DNA of 64,000 bases from assembly GCA_964017195.1 (NCBI GenBank), contig OZ024894.1, forward strand, positions 34,160,184-34,224,183, given 5' to 3'. The DNA is from Siderastrea radians. Taxonomy: Eukaryota > Cnidaria > Anthozoa > Scleractinia > Rhizangiidae. The translations under genes and the position numbers were made by a program. The notes beneath the pieces were generated by a model. The model was given only the letters and a program-made list of their open reading frames with translations. It did not search any database and was not told where the DNA came from. This document shows positions 33,078-42,659 of this stretch, in pieces (positions within the stretch are counted from its first letter, which is position 1; each line of letters begins with the position of its first letter).

Positions 33078-35585
33078 TTCATTAAGGATGCTGTGGCCCT
33101 CAGATGTTTCTGTTGAATAAAAGTAGTGAGTAACCTGTTCCTAACAAACGCCCTCCCTTGAACATCCAAAATGAAATAATTGCACCGGGCGGCAAAATCT
33201 CGATCTGCCGTCATTGAAATTCGGCGGCTGCCCGTCCTCATTAATGCAGTTTATGCTCCTAAGTATTGCTGGCTTATTACTCTATACCATGATCTTAGCC
33301 TTAGTTTTTTTGAGATGTGTGTTATCATTTAACAGACCCCGGTGCACCAGTGATTACGCATTTACCAGGATCAGTTGCCGTCAATGAGCCAAACAAGTTG
33401 ACTTTGAGGTGTGAGGCAAATGGCTTTCCTCTCCCCAAAATAACATGGCTAAGAAATGGGACAAAGCTGCCAGTCTGTGTTAAATCGGAAGCTGTTGATA
33501 GATGTGCCGGAGAAAATTACCAAGTGTCGGAACAAGCGGATGAAGACCGAGATCTCACAGAAAGTTACCTGGTTATAGCAACCACAAAGTACCCAAGGGA
33601 TCATGGAAAGTATACTTGCTTAGCAAAGAACAGTGAAACCGCCCTAAAGGATGTGGAGGTATCCATTCAAGGTATGTAAAAATGCCACTACTAGGTCGAG
33701 TGGGGTGTCTCAAAAACTAACACCTCTCAAAGACCGTACCCTAAAGTAAAAAACTAAGACCTGATACTCTCTCTCAATCTAGGACCACCTCCCAATCTCC
33801 CTCTCAGTTTCCCACCGCATTTCATGTTCGCGTTCTTACGAAAATTGAATTCCGTTTTTCTAGAGGGGGTTGGGGTAAGAATTGCTTTTATTGGCATCAG
33901 GAGAATTGCATCACTTTAAGAAACATTTGGTTTTCTGGGAATAGGAGGAAATACGCTCGATCTTTCGAAAATTGCCATTCATTGTACTATGTTGTTCTTA
34001 CAGTGCTTCGCCCCAAACCATACTACCGTTGGCATTTGCTTCGAATTTAACGGGGTGCTCTCGATAAATAATGGTAACAGGACTGAGTGGAGTCCAATTC
34101 GATCAGTAACCATACGAGTTATTAGCGAAATCACGCTAAAGTCCGATTTGTTTAATCACCAGTATGATTATACACGAAATCGACGAACTGATTTCAACGC
34201 ACGGAAACCTTTTTCCAACATGGATTGCAATTAAGAACTCCTACTCCGGATTTCATCAATCTACTCTTATTGCGTTTTTTCTTAAGGGTTGGGGTTGAGG
34301 GGGGGGGGGGGGGAATTCCAACAAGGATTCTCGTGAGCAGCAGTCTGTTTTATGCGCCAGTTATGCGCGCCCATTGAAGAAATCTAAGCTTCCTTCTGGA
34401 CAGACATTATTACTCACGAAAGAAGAACAAAGAAATAAAGAACGCGGGGATCGAAATAAATAGTAAATGCAATCGTTGTAAGTCTAGGAACTTGCGTATC
34501 AGCCACTGTACTCAAAGATATGGTGCTTCAAAGGCTTGCATTGCATTGTTGTTTAGCAAATGCATCAATCGTAGCTGGGTATCTTGTGGCTGGGTATCTC
34601 GTAGCTGGGTATCGTAGCTGGGTATATCGTTGCGGGGTATCGTAGCCGGGCATCGTAGCTGGGTATCTCTTAGCTGGGTATCGTAGCCGAGCATCGTAGC
34701 TGGGTATCTCTTTGCTGGGTATCGTAGCTGAGTATCGTAGCTTTGAATCGTACCTGGGTATATCGTAGCTGGGTATCTCGTAGCTGGGTATTTCTTAGCT
34801 GGGTATCGTAGCTGGGTATATCGTAGCTGGGTATCTCGTAGCTGGGTATCTCTAAGCTGGGAATCGTAGCTGGGTATATCGTAGCTGGGTATCTCTTAGC
34901 TGGGTATCGTAGCTGGGTATCGTAGCTGGGAATCGTAGCTGGGTATATCGTAGCTGGGTATCTCTTAGCTGGGTATCGTAGCTGGGTATCGTAGCTAGGA
35001 TTCGTAGCTGGGTATATCGTAGCTGGGAATCTCTTAACTGGGTGTCGTAGCTGGGTACCGTAGCTGGGAATCGAAGCTGGGTATCTCGTAGCTGGGTGTC
35101 GTAGCTGGGTATCTCGGGCCAATAAAGTCTTTCAAGAACCATCTGAAAAAGCGCGAACGTGATCATGAAACTTGACAAATCTGCATTTCACAGTACTTTG
35201 ATGCTAATTAACAAGCTGACAAGGAAGCCATTATAAAGGTATCAAGACAATGCCAAAAGTAAAAAGTCCAGTGGACGTAGCTTCAGTGTGGCGAGTAACA
35301 CTGTACGTAAACTGGAATAAAGTGAATAAAATCGCATCCAAACGAATAATGTTTATTGTGTGGCCAGACGCAGTTGGTTTCAGTTGTAGATCGCATTTTA
35401 TTTCCTTTTACCATATTAGAGAAGAAATGCTTAACCGGTCTTGTTTGTATTTGTATTTTTCAGAATGCAGTGATGACCCTAATTACGCAGATATTTGTCC
35501 TACTAAAGCTGCAATCGATGGCTACTGTGCCTTTCACAGGCAATTTATGCAGCAACTCTGTTGCAAGTCTTGTCGCTTTCAGTAA
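23122..35585 (+). CDS. Gene A: secreted three-Ig protein with C-terminal ShKT-like domain
   Basis: Five exons with consensus borders and phase-1 junctions throughout: 23122-23185, 25119-25424, 27840-28151, 33336-33671 and 35464-35585, together 380 codons (379 residues and stop). Order: signal peptide (about 1-22), Ig1 (about 23-123), Ig2 (124-227), Ig3 (228-339), ShKT-like domain (340-379). There is no transmembrane segment, so the product should be secreted. The first four exons match gene B (52676 onward) in order, phase and sequence; from there A goes to a ShKT exon and a stop while B continues with more Ig exons. Function is unknown. Secreted Ig proteins of this sort can act as ligand-binding decoys, adhesion or recognition molecules (inference). 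Expression and the 33671-35464 junction need transcript support. Confidence 0.75.
24323..24463. mobile_element. 141-bp TA-flanked MITE
   Basis: Ends CACTCTTTTT and AAAAAGAGTG, flanked by TA on both sides (24321-24322 and 24464-24465). Internal arms (AGCCTGAGGATGTTCTTA and TCAGCCTCAACATTCTTA) extend the hairpin. Tc1/mariner-type target; lies in intron 1 of gene A. Confidence 0.7.
25119..25424 (+). CDS. Gene A exon 2: Ig domain 1
   Basis: 102 codons' worth, bounded by TTTCAG and GTAAAT. Ig cysteines are in NYSISCTTDD and GTYTCEA with the DSGTYTC strand-F signature. The canonical strand-C tryptophan is absent (TTLLFANYQ), as in gene B (TTLLFRSHQ), so the loss predates the duplication. N-glycosylation sites NRS, NYS and NAS are present. 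Confidence 0.85.
26565..26690. repeat. Short GC-rich tandem repeat
   Basis: About two and a half copies of a 45-55 bp unit with GGACCTC, GGGGGATTTTGG and CTC(C/T)GGGGAGG blocks, in intron 2 of gene A. Confidence 0.6.
26999..27028. repeat. (TTG)n microsatellite
   Basis: Ten TTG units in intron 2 of gene A. Confidence 0.85.
27186..27557 (-). pseudogene. Probable retrotransposon polyprotein fragment
   Basis: An open minus-strand frame ends in HKWLKAETEGLLITAQDQSF and PTRSY. That pattern (LKxETEGxxxAAQxQxLPTxSY) is familiar just before the zinc-knuckle tail of RT ORFs from LINE-like elements in invertebrates. The upstream half is less convincing and no RT core is present. It lies in intron 2 of gene A, about 280 bp before exon 3. 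The family is not certain. Confidence 0.45.
27840..28151 (+). CDS. Gene A exon 3: Ig domain 2
   Basis: Acceptor TTTTCCAG, donor GTAGGT. Starts EEIPCCP, then the strand-B cysteine (TSFTCKV), strand-C tryptophan (FKWYRQENG) and strand-F cysteine (ILYKCQT). Ends VVH before the phase-1 donor. Nearly every position has a counterpart in gene B 56614-56925. Confidence 0.85.
29078..29142. repeat. (TTC)n-(TTA)n microsatellite
   Basis: Nine TTC units directly followed by about 12 TTA units in intron 3 of gene A. The poly-Asn/Lys and poly-Ser/Tyr frames over it are artefacts. Confidence 0.9.
31110..31530. repeat. Dispersed repeat, copy 1
   Basis: Non-coding sequence with clear similarity to 36480-36885: shared blocks include CCAAAACCT, GGTTGCCATGG, CCAAATTGTTTCTA, GTGGCTTT and CTGAATAGGGTT, in the same order. 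A related start with GGCGGCCATCTTG occurs at 30250. Family unknown; intron 3 of gene A. Confidence 0.6.
32098..32292 (-). pseudogene. LINE reverse-transcriptase C-terminal fragment
   Basis: The minus frame includes LYLRHATRMYKCSNGLAPVY followed by FQSLFTLRCSFHSLNTWRND and a stop, resembling the KxLNGLAPxYL...HxYNTRN block of CR1-like non-LTR elements. It is a short decayed piece in intron 3 of gene A. Confidence 0.55.
33040..33074. repeat. (CT)n microsatellite
   Basis: About 17 CT units, 260 bp upstream of the Ig3 exon of gene A. Confidence 0.9.
33336..33671 (+). CDS. Gene A exon 4: Ig domain 3
   Basis: Acceptor TTTAACAG, donor GTATGT. I-set type: GSVAVNEPNKLTLRCEANG, the KITWLRNGTKLP tryptophan, and DHGKYTCLAKN. 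An additional Cys pair lies in the C-C' region (PVCVKSEAVDRCAGENY) and is conserved in gene B, suggesting a second disulfide. Confidence 0.88.
34558..35118. repeat. TAGCTGGGTATCTCG minisatellite
   Basis: About 560 bp of a 12-17 bp unit (CGTAGCTGGGTATC with TCT or TAT insertions) repeated some 35-40 times, forming larger ~60-bp higher-order copies. It sits in the intron between the Ig3 and ShKT exons. The long DTQLRYPAT-like frames over it are repeat translation, not protein. Confidence 0.92.
35464..35585 (+). CDS. Gene A exon 5: ShKT-like domain and stop
   Basis: The exon follows a TTTTTCAG acceptor, joins Ig3 at phase 1 (giving ECSDDP) and encodes about 40 residues before TAA at 35583-35585. 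Cysteine order C-x9-C-x9-C-x10-C-C-x2-C resembles the ShKT (SXC) family, with the usual acidic DD after the first cysteine and a GYC third cysteine. The C-terminal spacing differs from the common C-x3-C-x2-C: the last cysteine position is absent and an extra one follows the fourth. The Lys-Tyr pair used by channel-blocking members is not seen, so I make no toxin claim. A GTGAGC lies four bases after the stop. Confidence 0.75.
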
Positions 35586-35599
35586 TGGTGAGCAAAATG

Positions 35600-36470
35600 C
35601 CATGTTTCTCTAAACCAATAATTATGTTTTTAAAAATAGTTCAGCGAGAAAAACTAAGTGAACTGTATCAGTATAAGCTATATAAAACCTTTCCCTTCTG
35701 ACAATATTTATTTTTAGAAACAAATGCAGTTTTTCTGTCTTTCTTTCCTTTTTTTCGTACAGCATAAGCTGCCATGCACCAGAGCAAACAAAAAGGAAAC
35801 AGCAACAGATGCAGAAAAACAGTTCTTTCGCAGTTTAAACGAAAATGAGGATCCGTAGCATATATTTGCACAGTGAAAACGTTATTTCAGTATTAACCCA
35901 ATTCAGACCGGGCTTTTCTTGGTCTTCTGGGACCGGAGAGGGGGCCGGATTCCTCCCATCGCCCACAATGCCCACAATGTGTACCCCGCGCGAAAATTCA
36001 AATTCAGTAAGGATAGCAGACGTCTGACAATAGAGAAAACGACGAACAAACGCCCAACAGTGCGTGCATTTTGCGACATTACGAGCTAACTAGGTTTATT
36101 TCTTACTAGTTAGCCTACGGCTTTTACAGAAGATACATTAATGAAATGAATGAGACCTTTCTTGATTTTTTACCACTTGTGAAACTAGTAGCGAAATTTA
36201 GTCAAAGTTTGGCCATTTCAGCGTTCTGATTGTATGAGAAAACACAGTGCAAACATTTCGAGGTTGAATTTTTATCCAATGAATTGCATAACTTCTGAGT
36301 TAGCATAAGTCTTTGATTGTTTGGCGTTCAAGGAAGCTTCCTGCAAAATTTCATAGAAAAATAATGATTTAAAGTGCGAGAGAAACCCAATGACAACAAA
36401 ACTTCTAAGGCAGATAATAAGTCCAAAATTGTTGTTGTTGTTGTTTTTTTTTTGAGATCCACAACAAGAG
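35600..36470. other. Intergenic, no gene recognised
   Basis: Flank after gene A. Contains short T-rich tracts and unrelated short open frames; a (GTT)4 run lies at 36431-36444. I see no exon, repeat family or RNA signal here. Confidence 0.5.
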
Positions 36471-36479
36471 CTGATGAGG

Positions 36480-36885
36480 CATGTGACGTAAGAATTATGT
36501 CTTGTTCTCAAACGGCAGCCATCTTGGAGCCGCTATCGATATCGTGGATTTCTTGATTTTTCCCAAAACCTCACAAAAGCATCAAAAGTATTAAAATCAA
36601 TAAAAGAACTCTAAGATGATCCAAAAATGTCAAAGTTACCTCAAGAAAGTTAGAATTGTTGGCTAAACAGAGGAAAATTAAATATTCTGAAAAAAAAACT
36701 ACCTGTCAAAACGTGGTTGCCATGGCCAGGTCAAATTTTATGAACAGGGATTTGCTCTACCAAATTGTTTCTAAGTTAAGTGGCTTTAGCTTACATATTA
36801 AGAAAGTTATAAACGGTCAAACTCTGTGCGGGTAAACTATGTCCACCTCCCCTTCCCCCTCCTCCGGCCTGAATAGGGTTGACGT
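36480..36885. repeat. Dispersed repeat, copy 2
   Basis: Counterpart of 31110-31530, beginning near a GCAGCCATCTTGGAGCC block and ending CTGAATAGGGTT. Non-coding. Confidence 0.6.
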
Positions 36886-37589
36886 TGTGTGTTTTTAATT
36901 TAATTCTTTCTTTTTAATGGACGTGTTTAAAACAGGGATGTAGATTAGACATAAAATGGTGCAATAAAAACGCTTCATGATTATTGGACCCAAAGTTGCT
37001 ATTCTGACTGGCGTGGTTTTTAATTTTGGCCTACGTCAAGAAATTTCCATTTTAATCAAGGTTTCGTTAACCTTGCCAGATCTATGACAATGGCGTAATA
37101 TTTCTCGTAGCCAAGGATAGGAAAACGCTTGTTTTGACCTCTGTTACTTGAGCTAATGACGTCAGCACTTAGCCGCTGAAATCCTGTGAGGTCTGGAAAG
37201 TCGCTGCTTTAGTTGCATAAAAGGCTGATGGCCAATATCTTCGGCTAAATTGGTTAGAACAGGATAAAAGTTTCCCAAATTTGAGATCTTGGCCTCCTTT
37301 TGCCGTAACCTGTTATATTAGGCCAAAGTAATCACGTCACATGTCACGTGATCAAAATTTTGAAATTTGGGAAATAAGCGATATTCCGGAAGACTTATGT
37401 AAATAAACATATGAACGTTTTGGATGGAGGTTAACTGTTTCTAACACTCTTCGTTTTAGCCTGCGTGGCAGGCGCCAAAAGGGGAGAGAATGGGAAAATT
37501 AGCAAGCTCGAGAGGCGAGCAGGAGTTTGGAATGGATGTCCTTAAGTTTTTTAAATAGATTCATTGATAATCAAAAGTTAAATTGAAAA

Positions 37590-37735
37590 GAACTATACTC
37601 CTAGGTGGAGAGAGACAATGTGGGGTAAAGTTTCGAATTCTTGTCTAAGAAAAGAACACGATGGAAGGGAATGGGCATCGAACCACCAATCTTCAGATCT
37701 GAAATCCAATGCGCCAACCTCTACACCACCGCGCC
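37590..37735 (-). repeat. tRNA-derived SINE copy (minus)
   Basis: Read on the minus strand it begins with a tRNA-like head (GGTGTAGAGGTTGGCGCATT ... GGTGGTTCGATGCCC, box A/B-like) and continues to a body with CCCCACATTGTCTCTCTCCA. The same head and body occur at 58325 (plus) and the body at 58770 (minus). Element length and tail are not resolved. Confidence 0.65.
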
Positions 37736-37969
37736 CCTCAAATAGTCTTTATGTTTACTCTTTAGTAAACTTTAAGGTAACCTTTAAGTACACATGCGCT
37801 GTCTCTTGTTTACAATTTTCTGAACCTGGAACATCAGTTTCTGGTTGTAAAAACTTGAGTCAAGAGCCTTGTTTGAGTGCACTTTAAAATAATACCAGAA
37901 AAAAATTGTCATGTCAACGTTTTGTCATGGTTTGTACTGCAAAACTCTCTTAGAAATAATTACCCCGCC

Positions 37970-38092
37970 GTCAGGACGGGGTCTAGTAATACCCGTTTTT
38001 TTACCCCGCCGTCAGGACGGGGTCTAGTAATACCCATTTTTTTCCCGTGGTTTTTACCCCGCCGTCAGGACGGGGTCTAGTAATACCCATTT
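37970..38092. repeat. Three tandem copies of a hairpin unit
   Basis: Three 40-50 bp copies each containing ACCCCGCCGTCAGGACGGGG and TCTAGTAATACCC. The CCCCGCCGTC/GACGGGG arms could form a small hairpin. Directly precedes the larger tandem block at 38100. Confidence 0.8.
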
Positions 38093-38099
38093 TTTTTCC

Positions 38100-38510
38100 G
38101 TGGTTGTTTTTTTTTGGTGGTCACTTGCCCCAGACCTCCGCTTTTCGCTCGGCCAAACAAATACTCGTCGTGTCTTTCGCTACACAGGCAAGGGCTTTTA
38201 TCTTGAGTGACTGTAACATATTTTACACCCCCCCGGGGGGGGGAGAACAACGGCGGGGTCTAATGCCCCTGGGGCTTTTCTTGTTTTTTTTTGGTCACTT
38301 GCCCCAGACCTCCGATTTTCGCTCGGCCAAACAAATACTCGTCGTGTCTTTCGCTACACAGGCAAGGGCTTTTATCTTGAGTGACTGTAACATATTTTAC
38401 ACCCCCGGGGGGGGGGGGAAGAACAACGGCGGGGTCTAATGCCCCTGGGGCTTTTCTTGTTTTTTTTTGGTGGTCACTTGCCCCAGACCTCTGCTCGATC
38501 AAAACAATAC
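38100..38510. repeat. ~180-bp tandem repeat (two copies plus partial third)
   Basis: Each unit runs GGTCACTTGCCCCAGACCTC ... CAAATACTCGTCGTGTCTTT ... a CCCCCGGGGGG palindrome ... GGGGTCTAATGCCCCTGGGG, TTTTCTTGTTTTTTTT. Copies start near 38120 and 38296 with a partial one at 38474. Related single copies occur at 39400-39540 and 44590-44712. Confidence 0.85.
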
Positions 38511-38519
38511 TTGCCGGTA

Positions 38520-39640
38520 ATCTGTGTTCGTTTTGCGTTATTTCGCCAGAATTTTCATGAAAGTTGGTGTAGAAAATTACCGGCTACTTAATGGCATGAA
38601 AATTCCTTCGATGAAAGCAAGAACAAAAGTGCTAGCGAGCTTTGAAGCTGGGCATGAATTTGCCAAACTTGCCCTGGCACGTAAACATTACATCACTGAA
38701 ACACAAAAGGCGATTCGGGGAAGTCCCTTGCTTTCGCCAAGTTGAATAATTCAACAGCGAAATGCAAGCATATTTTTGGCAGTTTTGCTTTGCTTTGCCA
38801 AAATCTTCAGGGAAAGTTGTGTAGAAAAGTACAAGAAATTCAATGGAGTTGACTTCTCTTCGATGACAGCAAGGACGATGGTGCTAGCGAGTTTTGAAGC
38901 TGGCATGAATTCGCCTAACTTGCCGTAACACGTAAACATTACGTCATTGAAAGACAGAAGCTGATTCGGGGAATTTCCTTGTTTTCGCTAAAGCATTTAT
39001 CGAATCATGGCCTAAAAGTAGACTTTTACGTCTCGTTTTTCAGTAGATAACCGTTCCCTTTCAATTTAAGGATAATTTTTTCTTTATCAAATAATCTATT
39101 TAAATTTCCGTGCCCTTGTTTAATATTTACCATTACGCTGAGATGTCATTTCGTTAAAAAAGGAGAACGTGACGTAACTGAGTCACGCCATGGTCAAAAC
39201 TATTTCGTCACGTTCTTCTTCGCGAGTGCTAGAACAGGTGGATGACCGAGGAATGAGGGAAGGGAAAGGTGTTCATACTATAAGGGATTCATGATATCAC
39301 AAGGAGAAGGGTTGCGGAGAAGATGTTGGGGGGGGGGGAGATGGCAGCACACATGTCAAACGTTAGAAAAATCACCAACTTCAAAGCTTTATACCACTTG
39401 GGCACATATCTTGAGTGACCGTATTGTATTTGCACCCCGAGGGGAGGGGGAAAACAGCGGGGTCTAATGCCCCCGGGGCTTTTCTTGTTTTTTTTGGTGG
39501 TCACTTGCCCCAGACCTCCGCTCGGTCAAAACAATACTTGCCGGTAATCTAAGTTCGTTTAGCGTTTAGTCGCCAGAATTTTCATGAAAGTTGGTGTAGA
39601 AAATTACTGGCGATTTAATGGCATGAAAACCCCTTCGATG
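38520..39640. repeat. Duplicated segment (unit B and partial second copy)
   Basis: Sequence 38540-38930 (TTTCATGAAAGTTGGTGTAG ... GCTAGCGAGCTTTGAAGCTG ...) recurs from 39575 to 39641 and resumes at 42313-42650, the second copy being split by the element at 39642-42312. The copies are clearly diverged. No protein is evident. Confidence 0.75.
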
Positions 39641-39664
39641 ACACTCATGTCCAATACTGCCGCA

Positions 39665-39960
39665 CTGATACGGACCGTCATTTGCAGTTGACGGTCCGTA
39701 AGTTTCGCACGGACCGTCACTCTTGCTTACGGACCATGATTTGCAGTTGACAGTCCGTATGCTTCGCACGGACGGTCATTCTTGCTTACGGACCGTTATT
39801 TGCAGTTGACGGTCCGTACGTTTCGCACAGACCGTCATTCTTACTTACAGTCCGAATACAGAGCGTGCATCTCATTATCGCGCCAGGGCCAACTGTTGAC
39901 GGTTGACGGTCCGTACGTTTCGTACAGACCGTCATCCTTGCTTACAGACCGTCATTTACG
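39665..39960. repeat. Subterminal repeat zone 1 (GACGGTCCGTA / ACGGACCGTCATT)
   Basis: Around five copies of a 55-60 bp unit pairing ACGGACCGTCATTTGCAGTT with GACGGTCCGTACGTTTCGCA. ACGGACCGT and its complement ACGGTCCGT alternate, so each unit can fold on itself. Confidence 0.85.
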
Positions 39961-40015
39961 ATTCCCGATCCGTATGTAGAGGTATAAATAGTCTATACAA
40001 GTATGATTGAGCCTC

Positions 40016-40610
40016 GTTATTTAAGCGTACGTACGAAGCGAGCGAGATACACCAAAGAGGTCGAAAGAGAAGACGGTAATATGTCTATTACTCGTTCTAT
40101 AAGCGTTGTGCAAACTAATAGCAGAGTTCTAAAAGCAAACTTTCATGTCGATTATTCCTTCTACTGAAGCCTTGTGAAACTGTTCAGGGAAAGGCAGACG
40201 ATAACATGTCTGTTACTCGTTCGATAAGCGTCGGGCAAACTGATAACAGAGTTGTAAAAGCGAACTGTTATGTCCATTACTCCTTCTATTGAAGCCTTGT
40301 GAAACTGTTCAAGGGAAGGCAACCATGATTATGCCACGGTATTTAAGCGCCATACGAAGCGAGCGTGATACACAAAAGAAATACGTACGACGCGAGCGAG
40401 GTACACGAATAGAAGAAGATAATACGTCTATTACTCGTTCTAAAAGCATCGCGTAAACTGATAACAGAGTTCTAAAAGCGAACTGTTATGTCCATTACTC
40501 CTTCTATTGAAGCCTTGTGAATTATGCCTCGTTATTTAAGTGCCATACGAAGCGAGCGTGATACACGAAATAGAAGAAGATAATATGTCTATTACTCGTT
40601 CTATAAGCTT
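40016..40610. repeat. Internal repeat zone 2 (~190-bp unit)
   Basis: Three to four copies of a unit with ATACGAAGCGAGCGTGATAC, AATATGTCTATTACTCGTTC, ACTGATAACAGAGTT and TGTCCATTACTCCTTCTATT, GAAGCCTTGTGAA. Copies vary in length by internal deletion. It is followed by a unique, apparently non-coding stretch to about 41127. Confidence 0.8.
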
Positions 40611-41127
40611 TGCGTCAATTATCTATCAAACAAATATTCATACTATCAATTCAGGCAACCAACCGACCGCAAACGATCGATGAATAGGAATTATTCTTCA
40701 TGCGTATTCTCCCTTCCATCACGATCTGTTTAAACACGAACGATCGAGCGATTATAAATGTAGTATTCTGCCTTCGTTCCACACTTTCAGCTCGATAAAG
40801 CCCTGCCGCACACAAACAATACAAAATGTTTCATGCGAATTCTGCCTTCAATCGCGTAGTCCCGCTAGTCCCCTACACAGCCATTTTTATGTCTACAGGA
40901 GCCTTGCGTGGCGACAATAAGCCAGCTGCATAGGAAACTATCAATCGCACTATTTATGAAATGTCGACTACAATGCTGCACGGGACAATTCATGAAGAAT
41001 ATTGCTTTCACGCGTATTCATATTCATCCCCAGAGACACTACATTAAAGTGCGCACCATCGAGCGACACAAGTTATTTTCAGGCTAAGTAACTAATATGT
41101 GTTCCACAAACGACCACTTTTACATCT

Positions 41128-42285
41128 ACGAACCGATATTTACGGACAGCGAACTCCTCTATACGGCCCGTATTTAAAGTTCACAGTCCATAAGAAACAT
41201 ATCTCCCACTCACAACCAGAACGAAATATTCTAAGTTCCACTAATGAGATGCAATTTACGGACCGTGAACTCTTCTAGACGGACCGTATCTGAAGTTCAC
41301 GGTCCGTACAAAACTGTACGGTCCGTAACAAAGATATCTCCCTCTCACAACGGGAATGAAATATTCTAAGTCCCACTAATGAGATGCAATTTACGGACCG
41401 TGAACTCTTCTATACGGACCGTATCTGAAGTTCACGGTCCGTGCGAACTGTACGGTCCGTAATAAGAAAATTTCCCACTCACAACCAGTATGAAATACTC
41501 TAAGTGCCACTAATGAGATGCAATTTACGGACCGTGAACTAATCTATACGGACCGTACCTGAAATTCACGGTCCGTACGAACTGTACGGTCCGTAACAAA
41601 GATATCTCCCTCTCACAACGGGAATGAAATATTCTACGTCCTACTAATGAGATGCAATTTACGGACCGTGAACTCTTCTATACGGACCGTATCTGAAGTT
41701 CACGGTCCGTACAAACTGTACGGTCCGTAAAAAGATATCTCCCTCTTACAACCAGAATGAAATACTCTAAGTGCCACTAATGAGATGCAATTTACGGACC
41801 GTGAACTCTTCTATACGGACCGTATCTGAAATTCACGGTCCGTACAAACTGTACGGTCCGTAACAAAGATATCTCCCTCTCACAACAGGAATGAAATATT
41901 CTAAGTCCCACTAATGAGATGCAATTTACGGACCGTGAACTCTTCTATACGGACCGTATCTGAAGTTCACGGTCCGTGCCAACTGTACGGTCCGTAAAAG
42001 AATATCTGCCACTCACAACCAGCATGAAATACTCTAAGTGCCACTAATGAGATGCAATTTACGGACCGTGAACTCATCTATACGGACCGTATCTGAAGTT
42101 CACGGTCCGTGCGAACTGTACGGTCCGTAAAAGAATATCTCCCACTCATAACCAGCATGAAATACTCTAAGTCCCACTAATAAGATGCAATTTACGGACC
42201 GTGATCTCTTCTATACGGACCGTATGTGAACTTCACGGTCCGTATACAAAACTCTGCGGACCGAAACCATAGTCTCACGGTCCGT
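41128..42285. repeat. Tandem array of ~133-bp palindrome-bearing units
   Basis: The landmark GATGCAATTTACGGACCGTG recurs near 41248, 41385, 41517, 41650, 41786, 41918, 42051 and 42183, so the unit is 132-137 bp and there are at least eight. Each carries ACGGACCGTGAACT, ATACGGACCGTAT, AGTTCACGGTCCGT and TGTACGGTCCGTA, forming nested inverted repeats, followed by a CCACTAATGA-type spacer. Copies are very similar, indicating recent amplification. Confidence 0.92.
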
Positions 42286-42659
42286 TACAGTGCGGGTGTA
42301 TTGGACAACCCTCTTCGATGAAAGCAAGACCGAAGTTGCTAGCGAGCTTTGAAGCTGGCATGAATTCGCCTAACTTGCCCTGGCACGTAAACATTGAGGC
42401 TTCTAAACATTACATCACTGAAACACAGAAGCCCATTCGGGGAAGTCCCTTGCTTTCGCCAAGTTGAATAATTCAACAATGAAATGGAAGCATTTGTTTG
42501 GCAGTTTTGCTTTGCTTCGCCAAAATCTTTAGGGAAAGCTGTGTAGAAAAGTACAAGGAATTCAATGGAGTTAACCTTTCTTCGACGAGAGCAAGGACGA
42601 ATGTACTAGCGAGCCTTAATTTGAACGCTGGCATGAACTCGCGATCGCTATGAACTTAG

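Larger units (their letters stand above)
39642..42312. mobile_element. 2.67-kb TIR element packed with ACGGACCGT palindromes
   Basis: It interrupts a duplicated segment and is flanked by an exact 9-bp duplication, CTTCGATGA (39633-39641 and 42313-42321). Ends are imperfect inverted repeats sharing TGTCCAATAC, CCGCACTG and ACGGACCGT. There is no open frame of note. Three internal zones: 39665-39960 (about 60-bp repeats), 40016-40610 (about 190-bp repeats), and 41128-42285 (about 133-bp repeats). Subterminal palindromes on both sides could be transposase-binding sites, and a 9-bp TSD points to a MULE-like transposase; both are inferences. Apparently non-autonomous. Confidence 0.85.

Noticed and set aside
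33989..34234. Possible extra exon of gene A after a TTCTTACAG acceptor
   Set aside because: At the required phase it meets a stop after about 15 codons and shows no Ig or ShKT features.
34512..35178. Long minus-strand frames of DTQLRYPAT repeats
   Set aside because: Product of the 12-17 bp minisatellite; the periodicity is at DNA level and other frames are equally open.
41128..42285. Regular repeats considered as a CRISPR array
   Set aside because: Units are 133 bp and repeated throughout, with no unique spacers, in a eukaryotic genome.
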